NCBI RefSeq assembly: GCF_000397205.1 | Contig: NC_021237.1 | Location: forward strand, 2,605,001 to 2,669,000 | Direction: 5' to 3' | Source of the DNA: Pseudomonas protegens CHA0 | Lineage (GTDB): Bacteria; Pseudomonadota; Gammaproteobacteria; Pseudomonadales; Pseudomonadaceae | DNA length: 64,000 nt | Part shown: in pieces, positions 42,604 through 50,911 of the stretch | Numbering within the stretch: position 1 is the stretch's first letter | Layout: every line of letters begins with the position of its first letter | Notes under the pieces: model-generated | Database searches by the model: none | What the model saw: only the letters and a program-made list of their open reading frames with translations | What the model was told of the DNA's origin: nothing | Made by a program: the position numbers and the translations under genes

Positions 42604-43710
42604 TCAGTCCTGGTCCGCGCTCCTGTGTTCCAGCCAGCCAATGCTCTGCTTGCCATAGCCGGTGCTGTCCAGCAGGCGCCGGGCATCGAACCATTGCTGG
42701 CCCTCGTGGTTCTGCCATTGCTCGCCCCAGCTGTTGAGCACCTTGAGCCCTTCCTGGCACTGGCCCTGGGGCGTACACAGACGGGCATGTGCGTAGGCCA
42801 CCAGGCTGTGCCGGTACTGCTCGGGGCATTTTTTCTGCTTGGCGCCGCGATACAGGCAGACGTTGGCAATGATCACCGGGTTGTCGGCATTGATTGCCTG
42901 TTTCAGCGCCGGGTACAGGCCGGCGAAGTTGTTCTGCGCGGCCGTTTCCGGCAGGGCGCGGATCTGCAGCTTGTCCTGGAGTTCGAAGAGTGCCCGGCGG
43001 CTCAGGCGCCGGCATTCGGGGGGGATGATGATGGCCGAGAAAAAACCGCCGAAGTGCGGCTTGCCCAGGGCCTGGGCGATGCCCCGGGGATCGCGGGTGG
43101 TGGCGTAGATGGCCTGGAGTTCGGCCACCTGCGTCGCGCTGGCGACACACTCGGCACAGGGGGCCTTGAGCCGGTTCTGTTGATAGAAGTCCTCCAGCGC
43201 TTTGAGTACTGCGCGCTGGGCCTTGACGTCCTCGGCGCTGATGGCGCCGCTGGGCACGAACTTGTCCTTGAACAGTTTCTCTTCGGAAAAGCACGCCTGG
43301 GACACCACGGAGCCCACCATCAGGGCCGCGGTTTCCAGGGTGTAGAGCGGGTCACCGCCCTCGTCGATGTCCTCGTAGGAGGCGACGCTGTCTACCTCGC
43401 CCGTGGGTTTGCGGCCAAAGCGCGCCATGTCCAGGGGCGCCGCCAGCTGGTTCTTGTCGATGCGGGTGCAGTCTTCCTTGGCCGCCTGGCACTGGTAGTA
43501 GTTGAATACCGCCGCCGCGCTGTGGCTGAAGCACAGGCCCAGGCCCTGTTGCGAGGTCGCCAGCGGCATGTTGCCGATGGAGTGTTCGCTGCCCGGCGCC
43601 GGCTTGGCCGTAGAGGGCAGGGCCACCAGCGCCAGCACCGGTGGTGCGGCGCTGGCGTACAGCGGGAACAAGGCAGAAGCCAGCAAGAGCGCACGTAAGG
43701 TTGCATGCAT
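42604..43710 (-). CDS. Secreted papain-like (C1-fold) cysteine protease homologue
   Basis: 368 residues from the ATG at 43710. A signal peptide (ALLLASALFPLYASA) precedes a papain-type layout: Gln55 and Cys60 in SQQGLGLCFSHSAAAVF, His301 in RHSLVAYAH, Asn326 in VLNSWGEQW. All four catalytic elements are in the right order. The insertion between Cys and His is long and carries paired Cys residues, which suggests disulfides in the periplasm or outside. It is encoded alone. Target unknown. Confidence 0.72.
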   Translation of the reverse strand: MHATLRALLLASALFPLYASAAPPVLALVALPSTAKPAPGSEHSIGNMPLATSQQGLGLCFSHSAAAVFNYYQCQAAKEDCTRIDKNQLAAPLDMARFGRKPTGEVDSVASYEDIDEGGDPLYTLETAALMVGSVVSQACFSEEKLFKDKFVPSGAISAEDVKAQRAVLKALEDFYQQNRLKAPCAECVASATQVAELQAIYATTRDPRGIAQALGKPHFGGFFSAIIIPPECRRLSRRALFELQDKLQIRALPETAAQNNFAGLYPALKQAINADNPVIIANVCLYRGAKQKKCPEQYRHSLVAYAHARLCTPQGQCQEGLKVLNSWGEQWQNHEGQQWFDARRLLDSTGYGKQSIGWLEHRSADQD

Positions 43711-43797
43711 GTCGAAGGACCTATGCCGGTCATTGAACGAAGTGGGAGGGGAGCCGTGTCGGCTGAATCTAGCCAAAGTAATGGCTGTCTGCCAGCT

Positions 43798-43903
43798 GTA
43801 GCCGCTGCCGAGCGTTAGCGAGGCTGCGAAAGGGGCCGCAGGACCCTCTGTTGCCGGGATCGCCTATGTCGCTCCAGCCATTCGCGCCTGCGCCAGCGGC
43901 TGC
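43798..43903. repeat. Diverged relative of the 124-bp repeat, copy C
   Basis: Opens GTAGCCGCTGCC as copies A and B do, keeps the internal CTGCGAAAGG and CCGCAGGACC words, and closes with GCGCCAGCGGCTGC. It is shorter and its middle is different. It lies between the papain-like gene and the 3' end of the polyamine operon. Confidence 0.6.
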
Positions 43904-43912
43904 AGGGAACGC

Positions 43913-43934
43913 AAAAAAGGCGCCCGAAGGCGCC
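43913..43934 (-). terminator. Rho-independent terminator of the polyamine transport operon
   Basis: On the minus strand GGCGCC, loop TTCG, GGCGCC is followed at once by six T (43918-43913). It lies about 118 bp downstream of the potF stop and is the only strong minus-strand terminator there. Confidence 0.85.
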
Positions 43935-44051
43935 AAGGATTCACCCCAACCGAGGGAGCCGGGTGAAGCCGTTCGCAGGAGTGTCGCGGTGGTAAGGCGC
44001 GACGTGAACGGAAAAAGGCGAGCGGTGCCCGCCAGCGGCGGGCAGCTTGAG

Positions 44052-45149
44052 TCATTTGCCCAGCTTGATCCTGGTCCAGCCGCGGTTCATCACGCGCTGG
44101 ATGGCGATCGGCTGGTCCGGTACTGCGTAGAGGGTGGCCAGTACGGCCTGGGGCGGGTAGGACGCCGGGTCGTTGCGGATCGCTTCGTCCACCAGCGGCG
44201 TGGCCGCCGCGTTGGCGTTGCTGTAGCCCAGGCTGTTGGTGACCTCGGCGATGATGTCCGCGCGCATCAGGAAATTCATGAACAGGTAGGCGTTGTCGAC
44301 GTTGGTGGCGTCCTTGGGGATGGCCATCATGTCGTAGAAGCTGCCGGCGCCTTCCTTGGGAATGCTGAACGCGACCTTCTCCTTGTTGCCGGCCTCTTCG
44401 GCGCGGGAACGGGCCTGCAGCACGTCGCCGGAATAACCCACGGCCACGCAGATGTTGCCGTTGGCCAGGTCCGAGATGTACTTGGAGGAGTGGAAGTAGG
44501 TCACCGAAGGACGGATCTTCATGAACAGGGCTTCGGCTTCGAGGATCTGCGCCTTGTCCTTGCTGGTCACCGGGTAGCCCAGGTAGTGCAGGGCGGCGGG
44601 GAGCATCTCGGTGGGCGAGTCGAGGAAGCTGATGCCGCAGGCCTTGAGCTTCTCGGCGTTCTCCGGCTTGAACAGCAGGTCCCAGGAGTTGGTCGGGGCG
44701 TCGGCGCCCAGGGCCGCCTTGACCTTGTCCGGGTTGTAGCCAATGCCGATCGAACCCCACATGTAGGGAAAGGCATGGGCGTTGTCCGGGTCGCTGGCGG
44801 AGGCGTTTTTCAGCAGCACCGGGTTGAGGTTCTTCCAGTTGGGCAAGCGGGACTTGTCCAGTTCCTGGTAGACCCCGGCCTTGATCTGCTTGGCCAGGAA
44901 GCTGTTGGACGGCACCACGATGTCGTAGCCGGACTTGCCGGTGAGCAGGCGCGCTTCCAGGGTTTCGTTGCTGTCGAAGACGTCGTAGGTGACGTGGATG
45001 CCGGTCTCGGCCTCGAACTTCTTCAGGGTGTCCGGGGCGATGTAGTCCGACCAGTTGTAGACGCGCAGCACTTTGTCGTTGGCTTGAGCGCCGGTAACCA
45101 TTGCGCCCATCAAGGACAGTGAGAGCAGAGTCCTGCCAAGCATTTTCAT
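44052..45149 (-). CDS. potF: Periplasmic polyamine-binding protein (PotF/SpuD/SpuE family)
   Basis: 365 residues from the ATG at 45149 with GGAG eight bases before. The signal peptide ends GAQAND; the mature part starts [20 protein letters not shown], the classic polyamine-binder start. [22 protein letters not shown] follows. It delivers putrescine or spermidine to the PotGHI ABC importer encoded immediately upstream. A REP hairpin separates it from potI, which may raise its level relative to the permease genes. Confidence 0.9.
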   Translation of the reverse strand: MKMLGRTLLSLSLMGAMVTGAQANDKVLRVYNWSDYIAPDTLKKFEAETGIHVTYDVFDSNETLEARLLTGKSGYDIVVPSNSFLAKQIKAGVYQELDKSRLPNWKNLNPVLLKNASASDPDNAHAFPYMWGSIGIGYNPDKVKAALGADAPTNSWDLLFKPENAEKLKACGISFLDSPTEMLPAALHYLGYPVTSKDKAQILEAEALFMKIRPSVTYFHSSKYISDLANGNICVAVGYSGDVLQARSRAEEAGNKEKVAFSIPKEGAGSFYDMMAIPKDATNVDNAYLFMNFLMRADIIAEVTNSLGYSNANAAATPLVDEAIRNDPASYPPQAVLATLYAVPDQPIAIQRVMNRGWTRIKLGK

Positions 45150-45217
45150 CACTACAACTCCATTTCTTATTGTGCAGATTGCTGCGTGTGCAACTCGAGG
45201 GTTCGGGGTGAGCCTTT

Positions 45218-45278
45218 TTCGCCAGCAAGCTGGCTCCTACAGGTTTGGGTTATCCGTAGGAGCCAGCTTGCTGGCGAA
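45218..45278. repeat. Perfect REP inverted pair between potI and potF
   Basis: The 23-base unit at 45218-45240 (TTCGCCAGCAAGCTGGCTCC then TAC) is a perfect inverted copy of 45256-45278, with a 15-base loop. It lies inside the polyamine transport operon, eight bases after the potI stop. Such hairpins in other Pseudomonas and enteric operons stabilise upstream mRNA or ease termination. Confidence 0.92.
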
Positions 45279-45285
45279 GAGGCGG

Positions 45286-46182
45286 TTAGGCCGTCGCAGG
45301 TGTTCGTACCGCAGGTTTTTTCGCTGCCGGTGGCTGCCAGGATTCGTTGGCGGTGAAGTCCATGGCCTCCTGGATCGCCCGCTTGCGGGCCGCTTCGGCG
45401 CGGCGGCCAAAGTACCAGACCAGGAAGGTCACCAGGGACACCGCCAGCAGGATCAGGCTGGCCACGGCGTTGATCTCCGGCTTGACCCCCAGGCGCACCG
45501 CCGAGAACACTTCCATCGGCAAGGTGGTGGAACCCGGGCCGGAGACGAAGCTGGCCAGTACCAGGTCATCCAGGGACAGGGCGAAGGACATCATGCCGCC
45601 GGCCGCCAGTGACGGCGCGATCATCGGGATGGTGATCAGGAAGAACACCTTGAACGGTCGCGCTCCCAGGTCCATGGCTGCTTCTTCGATGGACAGGTCC
45701 AGCTCCCGCAGGCGCGCGGAGACTACCACGGCTACATAGGCTGCGCAGAATGTGGTGTGGGCGATCCAGATGGTGACGATGCCGCGCTCCATGGGCCAGC
45801 CGATCAATTGCGCCATGGCCACGAACAGCAGCAGCAAGGACAGGCCGGTGATCACTTCCGGCATCACCAGCGGCGCGGTGACCAGGCCGCCGAACAGCGT
45901 GCGGCCCTTGAAGCGGGTGACCCGGGTCAGCACGAAGGCCGCCAGGGTGCCCAGGGCCACCGCGGCAATGGCGGTGTAGCAGGCGATCTCCAGGGAGCGC
46001 ATTACCGAGCCCATCAGTTGCTGGTTGTCCAGCAGGCCGACGTACCACTTGATCGACCAGCCGCCCCACACTGTCACCAGCTTGGAGGCGTTGAACGAGT
46101 AGATCACCAGGATCAGCATCGGCAGGTAGATGAACAGCAGGCCCAGCACCAGCATCAGTTTGGAAAATTCGAAGCGTTTCAT
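45286..46182 (-). CDS. potI: Polyamine ABC transporter permease PotI
   Basis: 298 residues, six TM helices, with the permease EAA loop EEAAMDLGARPFKVFFLITIP. It overlaps the potH stop by ATGA, showing translational coupling. Together with PotH it forms the membrane channel of the importer. The C-terminal tail is longer than usual and Ala/Pro/Lys-rich (QPPAAKKPAVRTPATA). Confidence 0.93.
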   Translation of the reverse strand: MKRFEFSKLMLVLGLLFIYLPMLILVIYSFNASKLVTVWGGWSIKWYVGLLDNQQLMGSVMRSLEIACYTAIAAVALGTLAAFVLTRVTRFKGRTLFGGLVTAPLVMPEVITGLSLLLLFVAMAQLIGWPMERGIVTIWIAHTTFCAAYVAVVVSARLRELDLSIEEAAMDLGARPFKVFFLITIPMIAPSLAAGGMMSFALSLDDLVLASFVSGPGSTTLPMEVFSAVRLGVKPEINAVASLILLAVSLVTFLVWYFGRRAEAARKRAIQEAMDFTANESWQPPAAKKPAVRTPATA

Positions 46183-47108
46183 GCCCGTGCCTCCATCTCT
46201 TTGGCCTGGCTGCGGTTGAACAGCAAGATCGGGATAATCAGGATCGCCAGCATCACCACCGCCAGGGCGGAGGCCACCGGCCAGTCACGGTTGTTGAAGA
46301 ACTCCTGCCATAGCACGCGGCCAATCATCAGGGTTTCCGGGCCGCCCAAGAGTTCCGGAATCACGAACTCACCCACCACCGGAATGAACACCAGCATGCA
46401 GCCGGCAATGATGCCGTTCTTGGCCAGGGGCACGGTGATTTTCCAGAAGTTGTTGAAGTTGCTCGAACCCAGGTCGGATGCGGCTTCCAGCAGGCTCTGG
46501 TCGTGCTTGACCAGGTTGGCGTACAGCGGCAGCACCATGAACGGCAGGTAGGCGTAGACCACACCGATGTACACCGCGGTGTTGGTGTTGAGGATTTCCA
46601 GCGGCTGGCTGATCAGCCCGGTCCACATCAGGAAGCTGTTGAGCAGGCCGTTGTTGCTGAGGATGCCCATCCAGGCGTAGACGCGGATCAGGATCGCGGT
46701 CCAGGTCGGCATCATGATCAGCAGCAGCAAGACGTTCTGCGCCTCCTTGCTGGCCTTGGAGATGGCATAGGCCATGGGGAAACCCACCACCAGGCACATC
46801 AGGGTGCTCAGCAGGGCCACCTTCAGCGAACCCAGGTAGGCCGAGAAATACAGCTCGTCGCCGGCCAGCATGGCGTAGTTGCCGAGGTTCAGCAGCAGCT
46901 GGAATTTCTGTTCGGCGTAGCTGTAGATCTCCGAGTAGGGCGGAATCGCCAGGGCCGCTTCCGAGAAGCTGATCTTCATCACCAGGAAGAACGGCAACAT
47001 GAAGAACAGGAACAGCCAGAGGAAAGGAATGCCGATCACCAGCTTGCGACCGCTGGGCAGCATACGGAACAGCTTCTGATTGAAAGTGCTCATGGTCGAT
47101 GTACTCAT
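46179..47108 (-). CDS. potH: Polyamine ABC transporter permease PotH
   Basis: 309 residues from the ATG at 47108, which overlaps the potG stop as ATGA; a second Met 15 bp on is possible. Six TM helices, with the EAA loop LEAASDLGSSNFNNFWKITVP. Membrane half of the PotFGHI-type importer. Confidence 0.93.
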   Translation of the reverse strand: MSTSTMSTFNQKLFRMLPSGRKLVIGIPFLWLFLFFMLPFFLVMKISFSEAALAIPPYSEIYSYAEQKFQLLLNLGNYAMLAGDELYFSAYLGSLKVALLSTLMCLVVGFPMAYAISKASKEAQNVLLLLIMMPTWTAILIRVYAWMGILSNNGLLNSFLMWTGLISQPLEILNTNTAVYIGVVYAYLPFMVLPLYANLVKHDQSLLEAASDLGSSNFNNFWKITVPLAKNGIIAGCMLVFIPVVGEFVIPELLGGPETLMIGRVLWQEFFNNRDWPVASALAVVMLAILIIPILLFNRSQAKEMEARA

Positions 47109-48247
47109 GCTCGCAGTACCACGCCGCTGTCGTCTTCCCACCAGACGTAGACTTCGTCATCCCAGGTTGGCCGCGAGCCGCGACGCTCGGCGTTGGCCAT
47201 GAACGACTGGACAATCTTGCCGCCAGGCAGCTCGACGTAGAACACCGAGTGACCGCCCAGGTAGGCGATGTCGTGCACCTTGCCCTTGGACCAGTTGTAG
47301 CGGGCATCGGGCTTGAGGGTGGTGACCAGCATCTTTTCCGGGCGGATGGCGTAGGTCACCGACTTGTCCTGCACCGAGGTGCTGACCCCGTGGCCGACGT
47401 AGATCTGCTGCTCGAGGTCCGCGCAGTCGATGATGGCGTAGCCTTCCAGGTCTTCGGTAACGGTGCCATCGAAGGCGTTGACGTTGCCGATGAATTCGCA
47501 CACCAGGCGGCTCACCGGCGCTTCGTAGATGTCCACCGGGCTGCCGGTCTGGGCGATCCAGCCCAGGTGCATGATGGCGATGCGCTGGGCCATGGTCATG
47601 GCTTCTTCCTGGTCGTGGGTCACCATCACGCAGGTCACGCCTACGCGCTCGATGATCTCAACCAGTTCCAGCTGCATCTGCGAGCGCAGCTTCTTGTCCA
47701 GGGCGCCCATGGGCTCGTCCAGCAAGAGCAGCTTGGGGCGCTTGGCCAGGGAGCGGGCCAGGGCCACGCGCTGGCGCTGGCCACCGGAGAGCTGGTGCGG
47801 CTTGCGCTTGGCGTACTGGGTCATGTGCACCAGCTTGAGCATTTCCTCGACCCGGGCGTCGATCTCGTTGGCCGGCAGGCGGTCCTGCTTGAGGCCGAAG
47901 GCGATGTTCTGGGCCACGGTCATGTGGGGGAACAGGGCGTAGGACTGGAACATCATGTTGATCGGCCGCTCGTAGGGCGGCATGTCGGTGATGTCCACGC
48001 CATCCAGCAGGATGCGGCCTTCGGTGGGGCGTTCGAAGCCGGCGAGCATGCGCAGCAGGGTGGATTTGCCGGAGCCGGAACCGCCCAGCAGGGCAAAGAT
48101 CTCGCCTTGGTGGATCTCCAGGGACACATCGTCCACGGCCACGGTTTCATCGAACTTCTTGGTCACGCGGTCGATCTTGACCAGGACCTTCTGCGGGCTC
48201 GGAGTGCCTTCGAGGGCCTTGCGGTAAGTGCTGGAGGCGTTTGCCAT
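47105..48247 (-). CDS. potG: Polyamine ABC transporter ATPase PotG
   Basis: 380 residues. Walker A GGSGSGKSTLLRMLAG, signature LSGGQRQRVALARSLA, Walker B LLLDEPMGALD and the H-loop (MVTHDQEEAM) are intact; the C-terminus carries a TOBE domain. It is the first gene of the potGHI-F operon. The upstream region to 48480 holds a hairpin (48309) and the operon's promoter. Confidence 0.95.
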   Translation of the reverse strand: MANASSTYRKALEGTPSPQKVLVKIDRVTKKFDETVAVDDVSLEIHQGEIFALLGGSGSGKSTLLRMLAGFERPTEGRILLDGVDITDMPPYERPINMMFQSYALFPHMTVAQNIAFGLKQDRLPANEIDARVEEMLKLVHMTQYAKRKPHQLSGGQRQRVALARSLAKRPKLLLLDEPMGALDKKLRSQMQLELVEIIERVGVTCVMVTHDQEEAMTMAQRIAIMHLGWIAQTGSPVDIYEAPVSRLVCEFIGNVNAFDGTVTEDLEGYAIIDCADLEQQIYVGHGVSTSVQDKSVTYAIRPEKMLVTTLKPDARYNWSKGKVHDIAYLGGHSVFYVELPGGKIVQSFMANAERRGSRPTWDDEVYVWWEDDSGVVLRA

Positions 48248-48308
48248 GTGAAACTCCCAACAGGTGTCAGCAGCCCGATCAATTCGGCCGGGCCTAAAGG
48301 TTGATTGC

Positions 48309-48331
48309 CAGCCCGCAGTGAGTGCGGGCTG
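48309..48331. terminator. Hairpin in the potG-spuA gap
   Basis: CAGCCCGCA (48309-48317) and TGCGGGCTG (48323-48331) pair perfectly over nine bases with a GTGAG loop. It lies between the spuA 3' end (48480) and the potG start (48247), both minus strand, so it may end the spuA transcript. The rest of the 230-bp gap shows no gene. Confidence 0.5.
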
Positions 48332-48479
48332 ATTCGGCGCTGCCTCCCTGGCGGCCTGACGCTATTTGTTGTTGTGGTCTTGCCGTGTGTTGCTCACGCT
48401 GGACGACGGGCGCGCACAGGCGCGCTCGCCGCGGGGCAGGGCGTGATGAATCGTCTGGGTTGTGGCCGCGGCCGGTGGT

Positions 48480-49235
48480 TCAGCGCCGTTGTGCGGCCCG
48501 TTGCCGGCAGGCGTCGCCAAAGGCCTGGAAGATCCGCAGGTAGGCCGGGTTCGACAGCACCTGCCATTCCGGGTGCCACTGCACGCCGAAGGCGAAGGCC
48601 TTGCTGTGTTCCACCGACAGCGCCTCGATCAGGCCGTCCGGGGCCACGGCCTCGACCCGCAGGCCGGGGGCCAGGCGGTCGACGCCCTGGCTGTGGATCG
48701 AGTTGACCCGGATCTCGCCGCCCAGGCCCATGGCCTCGAACACACCGCCGGGCTGGATCGCCACCGGGTGCGCCGGGGCGTACTGCACTTCGATGCGCGG
48801 ATCGTCGGCTTCGCGGTGGTCCATGTAGCCCGGCAGTTCATGCACCTTCTGGTGCAGGCTGCCGCCGAAGGCCACGTTCATTTCCTGGAAACCGCGGCAG
48901 ATGCCGAGCACCGGCACGCCGGCGGCAATCGCCGCGCGCAGCAGGGGCAGGGTGGTGGCATCGCGCTGCGGGTCGTGGGCGGTGCCCGGCTCGCTGGGAG
49001 TGCCTTGGTAATGGAAGGGTTCGACATTGGATGGCGAGCCGGTAAACAGCAGCCCATCCACTTGCCGCAGCAGATCGTCGATGTCGATCAGATCCGCCAG
49101 GGAAGGAATGATCAGGGGCAGGCCCTCGGCCGCGACGCTGACAGCACGCAAGTACTTGTCGCCGCTGACGTGGTAGGGGTGCAGGCCGATCTCTTTGACG
49201 CACGCAGTAACGCCGATCAATGGCTTGAATGCCAT
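48480..49235 (-). CDS. spuA: Class I glutamine amidotransferase, gamma-Glu-GABA hydrolase (SpuA/PuuD type)
   Basis: 251 residues from the ATG at 49235 with GAGGTG six bases before. The nucleophile is in LGICRGFQEMNVAFGG and the His/Glu pair in VQWHPEW. In the gamma-glutamylated putrescine route this enzyme releases GABA from gamma-glutamyl-GABA, the last step. It is divergent from puuA, and P. aeruginosa has the same pairing (spuA with spuB/spuI). Confidence 0.88.
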   Translation of the reverse strand: MAFKPLIGVTACVKEIGLHPYHVSGDKYLRAVSVAAEGLPLIIPSLADLIDIDDLLRQVDGLLFTGSPSNVEPFHYQGTPSEPGTAHDPQRDATTLPLLRAAIAAGVPVLGICRGFQEMNVAFGGSLHQKVHELPGYMDHREADDPRIEVQYAPAHPVAIQPGGVFEAMGLGGEIRVNSIHSQGVDRLAPGLRVEAVAPDGLIEALSVEHSKAFAFGVQWHPEWQVLSNPAYLRIFQAFGDACRQRAAQRR

Positions 49236-49501
49236 TTTTATCACCTCGAAATTCACGCTGGAACGAGTTTTTCCAGAGCTTATCCTCGTTGATTTTAATT
49301 AACAACTTCCATGTAAAAAATTCTAAACATTATCTGCTTGAAACCCGCAGGCGGCGCGGATTGCGCGGCGTATCGACCTTTAGTGAGGCAAAATAATTGA
49401 CGAATGGTGGCTGCTGTTGGCTATTGACTCCGGTTTTTCTTTCGGGTTGACTGCTGGCGTGTCACAGCAGTGAACATAATAATTAACACAATAGGTGCAT
49501 C
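49236..49501. promoter_or_regulatory. Divergent spuA-puuA control region
   Basis: 266 bp, notably AT-rich, with TTGATTTTAATTAACAAC and AATAATTAACACAATAG as the most AT-rich parts, each containing ATTAAC. No gene is seen. The PuuR-type regulator at 54008 is the natural candidate to act here; its operator was not identified with confidence. Confidence 0.5.
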
Positions 49502-50878
49502 ATGTCGGTCCCCCCGCGTGCCATTCAACTCAATGAAGCCAATGCCTTCCTGAAAAAACACCCCGAGGTTCTCTACGTCGATCTGCTGATTGCAGACATG
49601 AACGGTGTGGTGCGCGGCAAGCGCATCGAGCGCACCGCGCTGCACAAGGTCTATGAGAAGGGCATCAACCTGCCCGCCTCGCTGTTTGCCCTGGATATCA
49701 ACGGTTCCACGGTGGAAAGCACCGGCCTGGGCCTGGACATCGGTGATGCCGACCGCATCTGCTACCCGATCCCCGGCACCCTGAGCGTCGAGCCCTGGCA
49801 GAAGCGCCCCACCGCGCAACTGCTGATGACCATGCACGAGATCGAAGGCCAGCCGTTCTTCGCCGACCCCCGCGAAGTGCTGCGCCAGGTGGTGAGCAAG
49901 TTCGATGAGATGGGCCTGACCATCTGCGCGGCCTTTGAACTGGAGTTCTACCTGATCGACCAGGACAACGTGAACGGCCGTCCGCAGTCGCCCCGTTCGC
50001 CGATCTCCGGCAAGCGTCCGCATTCCACCCAGGTCTACCTGATCGACGACCTCGACGAGTACGTCGACTGCCTGCAAGACATCCTCGAAGGCGCGAAAGA
50101 GCAGGGCATTCCGGCCGACGCCATCGTCAAGGAAAGCGCCCCGGCGCAGTTCGAAGTCAACCTGCACCACGTCAGCGACCCGATCAAGGCCTGTGACTAC
50201 GCAGTACTGCTCAAGCGCCTGGTAAAGAACATCGCCTACGACCATGAAATGGACACCACCTTCATGGCCAAGCCCTACCCGGGCCAGGCGGGCAACGGCC
50301 TGCATGTGCACATCTCGATCCTCGACAAACAGGGCAACAACATCTTCGCCAGCGAAGACCCAGAGACCAACGAAGCCCTGCGCCATGCCATCGGCGGCGT
50401 GCTCGACACCCTGCCGCAGCAGATGGCCTTCCTGTGCCCCAACGTCAACTCCTATCGCCGTTTCGGTGCGCAGTTCTACGTGCCGAACTCGCCGACCTGG
50501 GGCATCGACAACCGCACCGTGGCCGTGCGCGTACCCACCGGTTCTGCCGATGCGGTGCGCATCGAGCACCGGGTGGCTGGCGCCGACGCCAACCCTTACC
50601 TGCTGATGGCTTCGGTGCTGGCGGGCATTCACCACGGCCTGACCAACAAGATCGACCCGGGCGCGCCGGTTGAAGGCAACTCCTACGAGCAGAACGAACA
50701 AAGCCTGCCCACCAACCTGCGGGACGCCCTGCGCGTACTGGACGACAGCGAAGTGATGGCCAAGTACATCGACCCGATGTACATCGACGTGTTCGTGGCC
50801 TGTAAGGAAAGCGAGTTGGCGGAGTTCGAAAACTCCATCTCCGACCTGGAATACAACTGGTACCTGCACACGGTCTGA
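49502..50878 (+). CDS. puuA: Gamma-glutamylpolyamine synthetase (glutamine-synthetase family)
   Basis: 458 residues, the usual length for GS-like PuuA/SpuI/SpuB. GS-type ATP and glutamate sites are visible: AAFELEFYLID, ESAPAQFEVNLHH, GNGLHVHISI and RIEHRVAGADANPYL. It ligates glutamate to putrescine or other polyamines with ATP, the entry step of the pathway. First gene of the puuA-puuC-puuB series on the plus strand. Confidence 0.93.
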   Translation: MSVPPRAIQLNEANAFLKKHPEVLYVDLLIADMNGVVRGKRIERTALHKVYEKGINLPASLFALDINGSTVESTGLGLDIGDADRICYPIPGTLSVEPWQKRPTAQLLMTMHEIEGQPFFADPREVLRQVVSKFDEMGLTICAAFELEFYLIDQDNVNGRPQSPRSPISGKRPHSTQVYLIDDLDEYVDCLQDILEGAKEQGIPADAIVKESAPAQFEVNLHHVSDPIKACDYAVLLKRLVKNIAYDHEMDTTFMAKPYPGQAGNGLHVHISILDKQGNNIFASEDPETNEALRHAIGGVLDTLPQQMAFLCPNVNSYRRFGAQFYVPNSPTWGIDNRTVAVRVPTGSADAVRIEHRVAGADANPYLLMASVLAGIHHGLTNKIDPGAPVEGNSYEQNEQSLPTNLRDALRVLDDSEVMAKYIDPMYIDVFVACKESELAEFENSISDLEYNWYLHTV

Positions 50879-50911
50879 TGACCGTGTCACTTCCTGCGTT
50901 GAGTATTTGCC

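Noticed and set aside
40674..42737. 687-codon open frame on the plus strand
   Set aside because: It is antisense to the SolA-like oxidase and the DUF2867 gene and has no recognisable domain.
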